A program made the position numbers and the translations under genes. Of a stretch of DNA of 64,000 bases, positions 27,398 through 36,939 are shown in pieces. Each line of letters opens with the position of its first letter. The stretch's first letter is position 1. Source of the DNA: an uncultured Lachnospiraceae bacterium (GTDB lineage Bacteria > Bacillota > Clostridia > Lachnospirales > Lachnospiraceae); contig CAJUKA010000005.1 in the NCBI GenBank assembly GCA_910586585.1, positions 1 to 64,000 on the forward strand, read 5' to 3'. The notes beneath the pieces are model-generated. The model made no database searches. It saw only the letters and a program-made list of their open reading frames with translations, and had not been told where the DNA came from.

Positions 27398-30106
27398 TTA
27401 CATCAATTTTTTCCATTCTGCAATGATTTCCTCACATGCATCAGGGTCCATATTGGATACTGCATCGCAAAGCTTTTTGAAAAGTTCGGAATTATTTTCG
27501 TCGTAACAGTATTGTTCGAGCTTTTGAATGGACGATTCCATTTGATCGATATTCAAATCATTGATAGCGTGGGCTAAATTTTCAAATTCCTCCAAGAGAA
27601 CGGAGTTTGTAATAACAGGTTTGTTTCCTGATTCTTGTTTGTCTGGAAAGAGAGGCTTGAGCACGTCTGTATAGTGAGCATACAGAGAAAGCAGCGCATC
27701 TGTATTTTTTAGAATTGTATCAATATCTTTTGCATTTCCAGCATCTTCGAGAGCAGCCGCTTTTCTGGAGAGTTCATCTGCACCAATTTGACGCGATGCA
27801 CTTTTGAGCGCATGAACCTCTATGGTATAATTATGCCAGTTCTGTTCCGCTAAATAGGTTTGTATCATCGCTATCTTTTTTGGTATCGCGATATAATAAT
27901 CTTTTAGGATATTCATATACAGTTTTTCATTGCCTACCAGTTTCAGGGCGTCTTCAACATTTAAGCCAGGTATTTTTTGAATAGAAGCAGCTATTTTTGC
28001 TGTAGCTTTTTTGACAGCGGTTCTTTTGGTTGAGACAGTGTGTTTTTTAATTTTTTCTTTTGGCAGCCATTTTCGTATTTTGATGACAAACATGCGTACT
28101 TCAATTGGTTTTGCCACAAAATCATTCATTCCCTCTTTGATGAACATGCTTCTCACATCTCCAATTGCATTGGCTGTCAGCGCAATAATTGGCACATCAT
28201 CATATTCTGGATGCATACGTCGAATAATATGCGTCGTTTCAATACCATCAAGCTCCGGCATCATATGGTCCATAAGTATGAGGTCGTATCGCGTCTGGGA
28301 AATTTTGTCGAGTGCTTCGTTTCCGCTTAAGGCAGTATCAATCTGCATATTGAGTGGTTCTAGAAGTCCTTCAGCAACGGTAAGGTTGATGGAGTTATCG
28401 TCTACAATCAAAATTTTTGCTGTTTCTGCAGTAAAGTCAAAAATCTGATCAGAGGACGGGCTATCATACAGATTGAGCGATTCGTGATTGTAAATGGCAG
28501 CGATGGACATGATGGACATAGGTGCACTTGCTATCGCAACATTTGGCAAACTGTCATATTGTACAGAAACATTATAAGGAGCATAAATGACAACATTTAT
28601 TTTTTTGTGCTCTTCCAAAAAATCCTGTAGCGGTTTGACAAAATCTGCAAGCGATACAAACAGGTAGGCATCATTAAGCAGTTCTTCATTTTCTTTTAAA
28701 TATGATAAGATATCAATTCCTTCAATAGGCGTGTAATTAATATCAAGCTTACGCATATCTCTTTTTAACTGTTCATGCACATAATGATTTTTGATCCAGC
28801 CAAAAGCACGTGCAGCGGGTCTTTCCGCCAAAGAGACAGAAGGCTCATCTTCGATCACGCGCTGCGGAACAGTAAAGGAAAACGTAGAACCTTCACCATA
28901 TACACTTTCGACTTTGATATCACCATTCATTAAACTCAATAGCCGTTTGCTGATAGCAAGCCCCAAGCCAGTACCTTCAATATTGCGGTTTCGTTTGCTG
29001 TCAACTTGCTGAAAGGACTTGAAAAGTTTATCCATATCCTCTGATTTGATGCCAATTCCAGTATCTACAACAGAACAAATAAAATTAATCGTGCTGTCTG
29101 AGGTGCGCTCAAAGTCAAATTTTAGGAGTACTTGACCGCATTTTGTGAATTTAGCGGCATTGTTTGCCAAATTAATAATAATCTGTTTCAGCCGTATATT
29201 GTCTCCATATAAAGTTTTGGGCATATTAGGGTTGATATCCAATACAAATTCGATATTCCCATTATCAATACGCGTGATGATAATGTTGGATACATCATTT
29301 ATCATGGAAAGTGGTTCATACTCAAGGGACATGATATCCATTTTGCCGGATTCAATTTTTGAGAAATCAAGAATGTCATTGATAATTGTAAGCAGCGATT
29401 TTCCGGCATTTTTGATCTGGGTAACACAGTTTTTCGCGGCAGGTGTCATATCCTCACGCAGAGCCATCTCAGCCATACCAATGACGGCATTCATTGGCGT
29501 GCGCAGTTCATGGCTCATATTGGCGAGGAAGTCTGATTTCATGTTTGCAGCTTTTTCAATTTCGATATTGGCTTCTTTGATAATATATTTGTGGTAGGCA
29601 ATACTAGAAAGCGCATCTGTAAGTGTATATAAAAAAACTGCGGAATTTTCAAGTTTTGATTTTTTGATATAAGGAACACTTAGGGCGGCTTGAAGGAAAT
29701 TAATCAGGTCTACATCAATTTCAGATGAAACCTGCATAATTTTTGTGATATCAGGCGGGGAAGTGAGCACCTGTCCGCCGACAAAACAGCCTACCATTTT
29801 GTCGCCAGCCATAATAGGAGCAGCAAAATCCATCAGCCCTGCATGACAGTAGTAGGTTACAGAAGATCCCACTTTTAAAGCAAGTTCCGCGCCATGTTTA
29901 TCACATTGCTGGCATCGCAGCCGTCCAATGGGCGACCGTCTGGTGTATTTGCTGCAAAATTCGGTGAAATTTGTTCCCTTAGTGACAGGAATGCCATTAG
30001 CATCTGTGATAATGGCTGCAAGCCCCATCATTTTTGCAAACGCGTCCTGTAAACGCTGTAGCATCTCTACATCGAAAAGATCCGTTAGGGTAATTTCATT
30101 GTTCAC
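27398..30106 (-). CDS. PocR-domain hybrid sensor histidine kinase with receiver and HPt domains
   Basis: A 902-residue cytoplasmic phosphorelay protein with no membrane helices. The N-terminal PocR sensory domain (about 8-165) carries C51, C65, C68 (CQQC) and C87 (YCHAG), a possible metal or ligand site. HisKA follows with H199 (MSHELRTPMN), then an HATPase with GTGLGLAI. A receiver domain (about 562-680; ILIVDDN, LMDHMMPELDG) and a C-terminal HPt domain (EVHALKSASRQIG, His near 764) complete the relay. The start is GTG 30106 after GGAGG. It probably passes phosphate to the adjacent response regulator. PocR domains often sense small hydrocarbon-like compounds; the ligand here is unknown. Confidence 0.9.
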   Translation of the reverse strand: MNNEITLTDLFDVEMLQRLQDAFAKMMGLAAIITDANGIPVTKGTNFTEFCSKYTRRSPIGRLRCQQCDKHGAELALKVGSSVTYYCHAGLMDFAAPIMAGDKMVGCFVGGQVLTSPPDITKIMQVSSEIDVDLINFLQAALSVPYIKKSKLENSAVFLYTLTDALSSIAYHKYIIKEANIEIEKAANMKSDFLANMSHELRTPMNAVIGMAEMALREDMTPAAKNCVTQIKNAGKSLLTIINDILDFSKIESGKMDIMSLEYEPLSMINDVSNIIITRIDNGNIEFVLDINPNMPKTLYGDNIRLKQIIINLANNAAKFTKCGQVLLKFDFERTSDSTINFICSVVDTGIGIKSEDMDKLFKSFQQVDSKRNRNIEGTGLGLAISKRLLSLMNGDIKVESVYGEGSTFSFTVPQRVIEDEPSVSLAERPAARAFGWIKNHYVHEQLKRDMRKLDINYTPIEGIDILSYLKENEELLNDAYLFVSLADFVKPLQDFLEEHKKINVVIYAPYNVSVQYDSLPNVAIASAPMSIMSIAAIYNHESLNLYDSPSSDQIFDFTAETAKILIVDDNSINLTVAEGLLEPLNMQIDTALSGNEALDKISQTRYDLILMDHMMPELDGIETTHIIRRMHPEYDDVPIIALTANAIGDVRSMFIKEGMNDFVAKPIEVRMFVIKIRKWLPKEKIKKHTVSTKRTAVKKATAKIAASIQKIPGLNVEDALKLVGNEKLYMNILKDYYIAIPKKIAMIQTYLAEQNWHNYTIEVHALKSASRQIGADELSRKAAALEDAGNAKDIDTILKNTDALLSLYAHYTDVLKPLFPDKQESGNKPVITNSVLLEEFENLAHAINDLNIDQMESSIQKLEQYCYDENNSELFKKLCDAVSNMDPDACEEIIAEWKKLM

Positions 30107-30135
30107 AATAATCCTCCATTATTATACCTATGAAT

Positions 30136-31056
30136 TTAGATCATAGGTTTTTTGACTAATTCATGTATTTTTTCAAGTAAAAGTTCTTTGTTAATAGGTT
30201 TTAATAAATAGCCTTGTGGCTTCAAAGAAAGCGCATGTTTGATTTTTTCCATATCATTAATGCCTGTCAAAAAAACAACAGGAATTTTGGCAAGATAGGG
30301 GTCTTCGCGAAGTTTTTTGAGAACAGAAGGTCCATTCATATCTGGCATTTCATAATCAAGCAATATTAAGCTGACTTCCTTTGTCTGCAAGAAACGAAGC
30401 GCAATTTTTCCATTTATGGCAGTAGCCACTTCATATTCATCATCAAGATGCCCTTTTAGTGTTTTGTGGACAATCGTTGCGTCGTCAATAATCAGGATAC
30501 GAGGGCGCCATGGCTGTTCTGGCTCTCTGGGAACAGCGCTGAAAGCAGAGGATGCTTTTGAGCTGATTCCTTTTGCCATCATTTCAATCTCAGCATCAAT
30601 TTTTGCTAGGACATCAACCGTACTGTCAACAGGCGCAGCAGAAGATGTTTGAGATGCCGTCTCTGCTCTCATAGCTGCTTCTGCCCGATAGGTTATCACG
30701 AATTTTTGGATATTTTCCTGAATGTTGTTTGTGCTGATAGGAAGCCGCAAGGCAAGGTCAGGTTCACCATTTACTATTTTATTTATATTGTCAATTGCGG
30801 TGTTGTCACCGATTGCAACATAGGGGATATCTAACTTTTTAAGCATTTCGTGAAAACTGGAAATGGTGATCATATCATCTCTGGTTTCGGTGCGCATACA
30901 GAATACAAAAACATCCGGTTTAAAATAGTCAGCATGTCTTTTTAAATCGTCAAATATCAAAGAGGAAGATATGCATTCAAAAGCTAAATCCATTTGAACA
31001 AAAAAGTCATTAATCAGTTTTTTGCTGTTTCCCGTTAACAATACTTTATATTTCAT
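30136..31056 (-). CDS. Response regulator with degenerate N-terminal and functional C-terminal receiver
   Basis: A 306-residue protein. The C-terminal receiver (about 188-306) has IIDDA, the phospho-acceptor aspartate near 235 (LILLDYEMPDMNG), a TG pair (FLTGIND) and K near 285 (LLKPINK). The N-terminal 125 residues look like a second receiver-like fold (MKYKVLLTGNS, PDVFVFCM) lacking the acidic pocket. No DNA-binding or enzymatic output is seen, so it may act by protein contact. It is directly upstream of the PocR kinase in the same operon (29-base gap), with AAGGAG before the ATG. Confidence 0.85.
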   Translation of the reverse strand: MKYKVLLTGNSKKLINDFFVQMDLAFECISSSLIFDDLKRHADYFKPDVFVFCMRTETRDDMITISSFHEMLKKLDIPYVAIGDNTAIDNINKIVNGEPDLALRLPISTNNIQENIQKFVITYRAEAAMRAETASQTSSAAPVDSTVDVLAKIDAEIEMMAKGISSKASSAFSAVPREPEQPWRPRILIIDDATIVHKTLKGHLDDEYEVATAINGKIALRFLQTKEVSLILLDYEMPDMNGPSVLKKLREDPYLAKIPVVFLTGINDMEKIKHALSLKPQGYLLKPINKELLLEKIHELVKKPMI

Positions 31057-31086
31057 ATGTGAACTCCTTTTCTTTCTGGAAATGTG

Positions 31087-31133
31087 TTATTTTCTGACTT
31101 ATATTATAATTTTAGCATAAAGTCAGAAAATAA
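31087..31133. promoter_or_regulatory. Perfect 14-bp inverted repeat around a -10 box
   Basis: TTATTTTCTGACTT (31087-31100) is mirrored exactly at 31120-31133, with 19 bases between. On the minus strand the gap contains TATAAT, so the arms bracket the likely promoter of the response regulator/kinase operon. It lies between that operon and the divergent hydE gene. It could be an operator for a dimeric regulator controlling one or both directions. Confidence 0.55.
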
Positions 31134-31285
31134 TAAATAAAAAATTTTGTGAATTCTTTTTGATACATATTTATTTCCGGTAGGCAGAGGGGCAGAAAAG
31201 TGGTACACTAAAATACAGCAGAAATCAGTTCGGCAAAATACAGGTGTTAGAGAAATGAAAAAGTTATAGAAATTGGGGAGATGTT

Positions 31286-32374
31286 TTGAATAGCGAAAAG
31301 ACAGAAGGGAACGAACGACAAATACTAATAGAAATCATAGATAAACTCTGTGTGGAACATATGTTCAAAAAGGGCAGAGAAGGAGAAAAAGAATTTGAAA
31401 TGCTGCTGACAACCCAGAATGAAGATGGGTTAAGATATCTAAAAAGAAAAGCCAGAGAAACGGCAGATAGGATTTATGGTAAAATTATTTATATCAGAGG
31501 ATTGATCGAATTTACCAATTACTGCAAAAATAATTGCTTTTATTGTGGTATCCGTAAGGATAATAACAGGATACAGCGATACCGCTTGTCTCATGATCAG
31601 ATTTTAGAGTGCTGCCATAAAGGTTATGAATTTGGATTTCGAACATTTGTACTACAAGGCGGTGAAGATGCATATTTTACAGATGACAAAATTTGCAGTA
31701 TCCTTTCTGATATCAAGTCAAACTATCCTGACTGTGCAGTGACGCTTTCGATTGGTGAGAAAAGCAGGGAAAGTTATCAAGCATTTTTTGATGCTGGTGC
31801 AGACCGATACTTGCTTAGACATGAAACAGCCAATGAAGAGCATTACAAAAAGCTTCATCCATCTGAGATGAGCCTGGCAAACAGAAAGCAGTGTCTTTCA
31901 CAATTGAAAGAAATTGGTTATCAGGCAGGGTGTGGGTTTATGGTGGGTTCTCCATATCAGACAATGCAGACGCTATATGAGGATTTGATTTTTATGAGGG
32001 AGTTTCAGCCGCATATGGTTGGAATCGGTCCTTTTATACCGCAAAAGGATACTCCTTTTGGGGAACAAAAGGCAGGAACACTTGACAGAACACTCAGGTT
32101 ATTAAGCATTATCAGACTAATGAATCCGCATGTACTCTTGCCGGCAACGACTGCACTTGGGACAATTCACTCCAGGGGGCGTGAACTTGGGATAACAGCG
32201 GGGGCAAATGTTGTGATGCCAAATCTTTCGCCTGCCAAGGTAAGGGACAACTATAAGCTGTATGACAATAAAATTTATACTGGCGTCGAGGCGGCGGAAG
32301 GGATAACAGAGTTATCAAATAAAATGAGCGAGATTGGATATCAAATAGTGACTGACAGAGGAGATTTTCGATAA
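31286..32374 (+). CDS. hydE: [FeFe]-hydrogenase maturase HydE
   Basis: Radical SAM enzyme that helps build the 2Fe subcluster of the hydrogenase H-cluster. The SAM-cluster cysteines are C80, C84 and C87 in NYCKNNCFYCGIR. Barrel features include GEDAYFTD and the C-terminal GANVVMPNLSP. 362 residues, normal for HydE. The start is TTG 31286 with GGGGAG five bases upstream. It heads a hydE-hydG-hydF cluster; the hydrogenase itself is not in the window. Confidence 0.93.
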   Translation: MNSEKTEGNERQILIEIIDKLCVEHMFKKGREGEKEFEMLLTTQNEDGLRYLKRKARETADRIYGKIIYIRGLIEFTNYCKNNCFYCGIRKDNNRIQRYRLSHDQILECCHKGYEFGFRTFVLQGGEDAYFTDDKICSILSDIKSNYPDCAVTLSIGEKSRESYQAFFDAGADRYLLRHETANEEHYKKLHPSEMSLANRKQCLSQLKEIGYQAGCGFMVGSPYQTMQTLYEDLIFMREFQPHMVGIGPFIPQKDTPFGEQKAGTLDRTLRLLSIIRLMNPHVLLPATTALGTIHSRGRELGITAGANVVMPNLSPAKVRDNYKLYDNKIYTGVEAAEGITELSNKMSEIGYQIVTDRGDFR

Positions 32375-32460
32375 CGAATCGTTCAATTTTACCAAAGTTT
32401 GTGTCTGTGCGGTTCACAAACTTTTGAGATAAAAAAGCCGTACAGAAATGAGGAAAAGAG

Positions 32461-33882
32461 ATGTACAATGTAAAATCACTGAAAGCAGAGGAGTTTATCT
32501 CAGATAAGGAGATTCAAGAAACGCTTGCTTATGCAGACGAAAATCATCAAAATATGGAATTTATTGACAAGATTCTTGAGAAAGCAAGGCTTAGAAAAGG
32601 ATTGGACCACAGGGAGGCGTCTGTTCTTTTGGCATGTCAAGATGAGGAAAAAATAAAGGAAATCTATACGCTTGCCAATCAAATAAAAGAAGATTTTTAT
32701 GGAAGCCGCATTGTTATGTTTGCACCATTATATTTGTCAAATTATTGTGTGAATGGCTGTGTATATTGTCCTTATCATATGAAAAATAAACATATTGCCA
32801 GAAAAAAGCTTACACAGGAGGAGATTGTAAAAGAGGTAACAGCGTTACAGGATATGGGACATAAGCGGCTTGCTATCGAAGCAGGGGAAGACCCCGTAAA
32901 CAATCCAATCGAATATATCCTAGAGAGCATCAAAACGATTTATAGTATTCAGCACAAAAACGGGGCGATTCGCCGCGTGAACGTGAATATTGCAGCAACA
33001 ACGGTAGAAAATTATCGTAAGCTTCATGACGCAGGAATTGGAACATACATTCTCTTTCAGGAAACATACCATAAGGAAAGCTACGAGAAACTTCATCCAA
33101 CCGGACCAAAGCATGACTATGCCTATCATACAGAGGCAATGGACAGAGCGATGGAAGGGGGAATCGACGATGTAGGTCTCGGTGTGCTTTTTGGACTTGA
33201 GATGTACCGTTATGAATTTGCAGGACTTTTGATGCATGCAGAACATTTAGAGGCAGTACATGGTGTAGGTCCGCATACTATCAGTGTGCCAAGGGTAAAA
33301 CATGCAGACGACATTGACCCGTCAGCGTTTGACAATGGTATTAGTGATGATATCTTTGCAAAGATTTGTGCGCTGATTCGTATTAGTGTACCCTATACCG
33401 GCATGATAATTTCCACCAGAGAAAGCCAGCAGGTTCGGGAAAAAGTACTGCCGCTTGGGGTATCTCAGATTAGCGGAGCTTCGCGTACCAGTGTAGGCGG
33501 ATATGCAGAACCGGAAATTCCTGACGAGGTGACAAGTGCACAGTTTGATGTGAGCGATCAGCGGACACTTGATGAAGTGGTGAACTGGCTGATGAAGCTT
33601 GGCTATATTCCAAGCTTTTGCACGGCATGTTATCGGGAGGGAAGAACAGGAGACCGTTTCATGGCGCTTTGCAAAAATATGCAGATTCTAAACTGCTGCC
33701 ATCCAAATGCATTGATAACACTCAAGGAATATTTGGTGGATTATGCCAGTGAAGAGACCAAAAAGATTGGTATGGAACTGATAGAACGGGAGCTTGAAAA
33801 AATTCCGAATCCAAAAGTCAAGCAAAGAGCAGCAGAGACAATAGGTGAGATTGAGCGCGGACACCGCGACTTTAGGTTTTAG
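32461..33882 (+). CDS. hydG: [FeFe]-hydrogenase maturase HydG
   Basis: Radical SAM tyrosine lyase that produces the CO and cyanide ligands of the H-cluster. N-terminal SAM cluster cysteines are C96, C100 and C103 (NYCVNGCVYCPY). The C-terminal auxiliary cluster shows the full CX2CX22C arrangement at C387, C390 and C413. The length of 473 is standard. GAGGA precedes the ATG. Adjacent hydE and hydF and the intact second cluster make the assignment firm. Confidence 0.96.
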   Translation: MYNVKSLKAEEFISDKEIQETLAYADENHQNMEFIDKILEKARLRKGLDHREASVLLACQDEEKIKEIYTLANQIKEDFYGSRIVMFAPLYLSNYCVNGCVYCPYHMKNKHIARKKLTQEEIVKEVTALQDMGHKRLAIEAGEDPVNNPIEYILESIKTIYSIQHKNGAIRRVNVNIAATTVENYRKLHDAGIGTYILFQETYHKESYEKLHPTGPKHDYAYHTEAMDRAMEGGIDDVGLGVLFGLEMYRYEFAGLLMHAEHLEAVHGVGPHTISVPRVKHADDIDPSAFDNGISDDIFAKICALIRISVPYTGMIISTRESQQVREKVLPLGVSQISGASRTSVGGYAEPEIPDEVTSAQFDVSDQRTLDEVVNWLMKLGYIPSFCTACYREGRTGDRFMALCKNMQILNCCHPNALITLKEYLVDYASEETKKIGMELIERELEKIPNPKVKQRAAETIGEIERGHRDFRF

Positions 33883-33936
33883 GGTATTTATAATAAACAA
33901 GGGCAGAAGCGGAAATTATAATAAGAAAGGGTATTT

Positions 33937-35139
33937 ATGAGCAGTTTGAATGAAACACCAGGAGCGCAAAGGCTCCATATTGGAATCTTTGGACGGACAA
34001 ATAGCGGCAAGTCTTCTTTTGTGAACGCATTTACAGGACAGCAGGTTTCCATTGTATCAGAGATAGCTGGAACGACAACAGATTTGGTTCGTAAACCAAT
34101 GGAAATAAATCCTTTGGGTGCTTGTGTCATAATCGATACGGCTGGATTTGATGATGACAGCAGTCTTGGCAAAAGCAGAGTGGAAAAAACGAAACTTGCA
34201 GCGCAGAAAAGCGATATTGCAATTGTGCTGTTTTCTGATATGGATATTGCTGAGGAACTTGCATGGTGTCAGTTTTTCAAAGAAAAAAATACACCTGTTT
34301 TGCCCGTGATAAGTAAATGTGACAGCAGAGAACAGGCAGCTATTTTGTCACTGTCCGCACAAATTGAAGAACAGACAAAAACAGTACCTTTGACAGTAAG
34401 TGCGCTATCAATGGAAGGCATCGATCAAGTCAGAGAGCGGCTTGCGCGACTGATTCCTGAAGATTTTGACGCGAGAACAATAACAGGAGATTTTGTGGGG
34501 AAAGAGGACCTTGTTATGTTGGTGATGCCCCAGGATATACAAGCGCCAAAGGGGCGTCTTATTTTGCCGCAGGTACAGACAATACGCGAGCTTCTTGACA
34601 AAAAATGCATTGTAGTCAGCACGACTGTGAATCAAATGACAAACGGACTGAAAGCGCTTGCCAAGCCGCCAAAGCTCATTATTACGGATTCACAGGTATT
34701 TCGCTATGTATATGAACAAAAACCTGCAGAAAGTATGCTAACGTCATTTTCTGTTCTGTTTGCTGCCTACAAAGGAGATTTGCCTTATTATATGGAAGGA
34801 GCCAAAGTACTAGATAGCCTGAATGCCAATTCGAAGGTACTGATAACAGAATGTTGTACACATGCACCGCTTTCAGAAGACATTGGGCGGGTGAAGATTC
34901 CAGCTATGCTGCGGAAGCGATATGGAGAGAATCTTTCCGTAGAAATAAAGAGCGGAACTGATTTTCCACAGGATTTGTCAGCGTATGATCTTATCATTCA
35001 GTGCGGAGCTTGCATGTTTCATCGGAAATATGTGTTGTCGCGAATAGACCGGGCAAAACAGCAGCATGTACCAATGACCAATTATGGCGTGGCGATTGCG
35101 CATTTGACAGGTATTCTTGATAAAATTGCAGTAGGATAA
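33937..35139 (+). CDS. hydF: [FeFe]-hydrogenase maturase GTPase HydF
   Basis: Scaffold GTPase on which the 2Fe subcluster is assembled and delivered to the hydrogenase. GTPase motifs: GRTNSGKS (19-26), DTAGFDD (67-73) and SKCD (about 126). The C-terminal cluster-binding residues are CTH (about 308-310) and CGACMFHRK (C356, C359), matching the HydF Fe-S site. 400 residues. AAAGGG lies before the ATG. It completes the maturation cluster. Confidence 0.95.
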   Translation: MSSLNETPGAQRLHIGIFGRTNSGKSSFVNAFTGQQVSIVSEIAGTTTDLVRKPMEINPLGACVIIDTAGFDDDSSLGKSRVEKTKLAAQKSDIAIVLFSDMDIAEELAWCQFFKEKNTPVLPVISKCDSREQAAILSLSAQIEEQTKTVPLTVSALSMEGIDQVRERLARLIPEDFDARTITGDFVGKEDLVMLVMPQDIQAPKGRLILPQVQTIRELLDKKCIVVSTTVNQMTNGLKALAKPPKLIITDSQVFRYVYEQKPAESMLTSFSVLFAAYKGDLPYYMEGAKVLDSLNANSKVLITECCTHAPLSEDIGRVKIPAMLRKRYGENLSVEIKSGTDFPQDLSAYDLIIQCGACMFHRKYVLSRIDRAKQQHVPMTNYGVAIAHLTGILDKIAVG

Positions 35140-35180
35140 AAAGGCGGAAGCAGAACAAAAATAAGAAAGGAATTTGAACC

Positions 35181-35753
35181 ATGAAATTTAAAGAGATAAA
35201 AAAGGGAGAAGAAGGTAAATTTATCACACGTTATGATGTTACATATGAAACGGTGGACCACAAAGAAAAGGTGTATGAAATCATCAGCCGCAACCGCCAT
35301 CTTGATTCGATATCGTCGCTCAATGGCACGAAACCGGATTCTGTCGTAATTATCGCAACAGATGAGAGCGGCCAGAAACTCTTGATCAACAAGGAATTTC
35401 GTATGGCAGTGGGAGACTGGGTTTATAATTTTCCAGCAGGATTGATCGATGAAGGAGAAGAACCTGTTGAGAGTGCCAAGCGGGAACTGTGGGAAGAAAC
35501 AGGGCTTGAGCTGTATGAAATAGACGATTTTATAGGACCTAGCTACAGCGCCGTAGGATTTAGCAATGAAATTAATGTCTGTGTTGTGGGAAAAGCAAGA
35601 GGAACCTTTCGGCCAAGTACCTCCACAGTGGAGGAAATTGAGCCGAAATGGTATACCAAAGAAGAACTTCGTGCACTTTTAAAAACAGCCAGATTTGCTG
35701 CAAGAACGCAGGCATACAGTTATTTGTGGAGTCGGGACTGCTCGGATAAGTGA
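35181..35753 (+). CDS. Nudix hydrolase, ADP-ribose pyrophosphatase-like
   Basis: 190 residues with a complete Nudix box from G87 (GLIDEGEEPVESAKREL then WEETG), whose glutamates bind the metal that cleaves nucleoside-diphosphate derivatives. The fold region before it (NFPAGLID) and the C-terminal EEIEPKWYTKEELR resemble ADP-ribose pyrophosphatases. It follows hydF by 41 bases with its own AAAGGA site and may be on the same transcript. Its stop abuts the convergent radical SAM gene. Confidence 0.85.
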   Translation: MKFKEIKKGEEGKFITRYDVTYETVDHKEKVYEIISRNRHLDSISSLNGTKPDSVVIIATDESGQKLLINKEFRMAVGDWVYNFPAGLIDEGEEPVESAKRELWEETGLELYEIDDFIGPSYSAVGFSNEINVCVVGKARGTFRPSTSTVEEIEPKWYTKEELRALLKTARFAARTQAYSYLWSRDCSDK

Positions 35754-36350
35754 TTAACTATACTTTCTGATTTTTAAATAAATTTCTCTGTCATCAGCAA
35801 TTTTCTGGCAGGCGGCGATTTCGTCTGCCGGAAGGATATCGACAATCGAAAACTGTGTGTGCACAAAAGCGGCTTTTGCAAGAGATGCAAATTCTAACAT
35901 GGCCGGAAAAGCATTCTCAAACTGGGGTCTTGTGACAGCCTGATATTTTTCGGCAGTTGGAGCATTTAAGCTGATAGATATATTGTCAATCACCTTGGCA
36001 AGCTCCGGTATAATATTTCTCTTGTGGTGCAGATTGCCTAGTCCATTTGTATTCAGTCGAATTGCGATTTTGTACTGTTTTTTGGCGTATGCGGCGCTCG
36101 CAATCAGATTCTCAAGCGCACAGGTAGGTTCACCATAGCCGCAAAACACCAATTCATCATATCCTGAGAAATCAAAAGTATCCATAGCCTTTTGAATTTC
36201 TTCTAAAGTTGGCTCACTTTTGTGCCACAACGTATCTGACTCCCCAACGGAATCTTTGAGACAACGAACGCAAAAGGTGCAGTTACAGTTGCAGCGATTT
36301 GTAATATTGGCATAAACTTGATTTTTGTATGTATATAAAATGTCTGCCAT
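35754..36350 (-). CDS. TatD-linked-type radical SAM protein
   Basis: A short radical SAM protein of about 198 residues. SAM cluster cysteines C20, C24 and C27 lie in NRCNCNCTFCVR, followed by the GYGEPT motif and the ISISLNAP strand typical of small activase-like members. I chose ATG 36350, preceded by GGAGG, over TTG 36362. It resembles the family found next to TatD DNases, but no tatD is here. The substrate is unknown. It is followed in the same direction by an ECF S-component and a pyridoxamine kinase upstream on the minus strand. Confidence 0.75.
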   Translation of the reverse strand: MADILYTYKNQVYANITNRCNCNCTFCVRCLKDSVGESDTLWHKSEPTLEEIQKAMDTFDFSGYDELVFCGYGEPTCALENLIASAAYAKKQYKIAIRLNTNGLGNLHHKRNIIPELAKVIDNISISLNAPTAEKYQAVTRPQFENAFPAMLEFASLAKAAFVHTQFSIVDILPADEIAACQKIADDREIYLKIRKYS

Positions 36351-36364
36351 AAAATCCTCCAATT

Positions 36365-36910
36365 TTAATTTTCATTGATAAATTTGGTTTTTACGTGAAT
36401 TTTATCGAGTGCAATACCCAATATAATAAAGAAAACAGCGCTGCCTCCGGATTGGATCAAGCTTCCTGAAAGAGAGGCAATCAAAGCAGTCCATGAGCCA
36501 AAAAGGAGATATTCCGCGATATAATAGCAGAACCCCGATATAAAATAAGCAATGATGGCAGCAATAATATTTCGCGGCGTAATAATTTTGGCAGACTTGC
36601 TGGTAAATGGGATTGTAATTAGCATTTTGATAATGATGGTGGCTGGAGCCCAGATAGGAGAAGTCAGCAAATCTGCCAGCCCTCCGCCGATTGCCGCCGC
36701 CGCCAAGGCATAAGGAGCAGGGAGCAGCGCCGCCGCAAGATAAATCAAAGAATCGCCAAAATGAATATACCCGCCATTGATACCGGTAGGAATATGGCAG
36801 ATATAGGCAGTCATCAAAGTGATCATAGCGGCCATAAGACCTGTCATAGTCAGGTATTTCAGCTTACTGCTTCGTTTTTGGTTTGCGTTGATAAGAGATC
36901 GTGTTGTCAT
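36365..36910 (-). CDS. ECF transporter substrate-binding (S) component, probable vitamin B6 importer
   Basis: 181 residues, hydrophobic, with about five to six membrane helices. The N-terminal part (LTMTGLMAAMITLMTAY) and the PTGINGGYIHFGDSLIYL stretch are typical of ECF S-components. It is next to a pyridoxamine kinase gene on the same strand (29-base gap), which suggests a B6 vitamer as substrate. The shared energising module (EcfA, EcfA', EcfT) is not in the window. AGGAGG precedes the ATG. Confidence 0.75.
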   Translation of the reverse strand: MTTRSLINANQKRSSKLKYLTMTGLMAAMITLMTAYICHIPTGINGGYIHFGDSLIYLAAALLPAPYALAAAAIGGGLADLLTSPIWAPATIIIKMLITIPFTSKSAKIITPRNIIAAIIAYFISGFCYYIAEYLLFGSWTALIASLSGSLIQSGGSAVFFIILGIALDKIHVKTKFINEN

Positions 36911-36939
36911 GGTTAGTCCTCCTAAATTTGAATCATATA

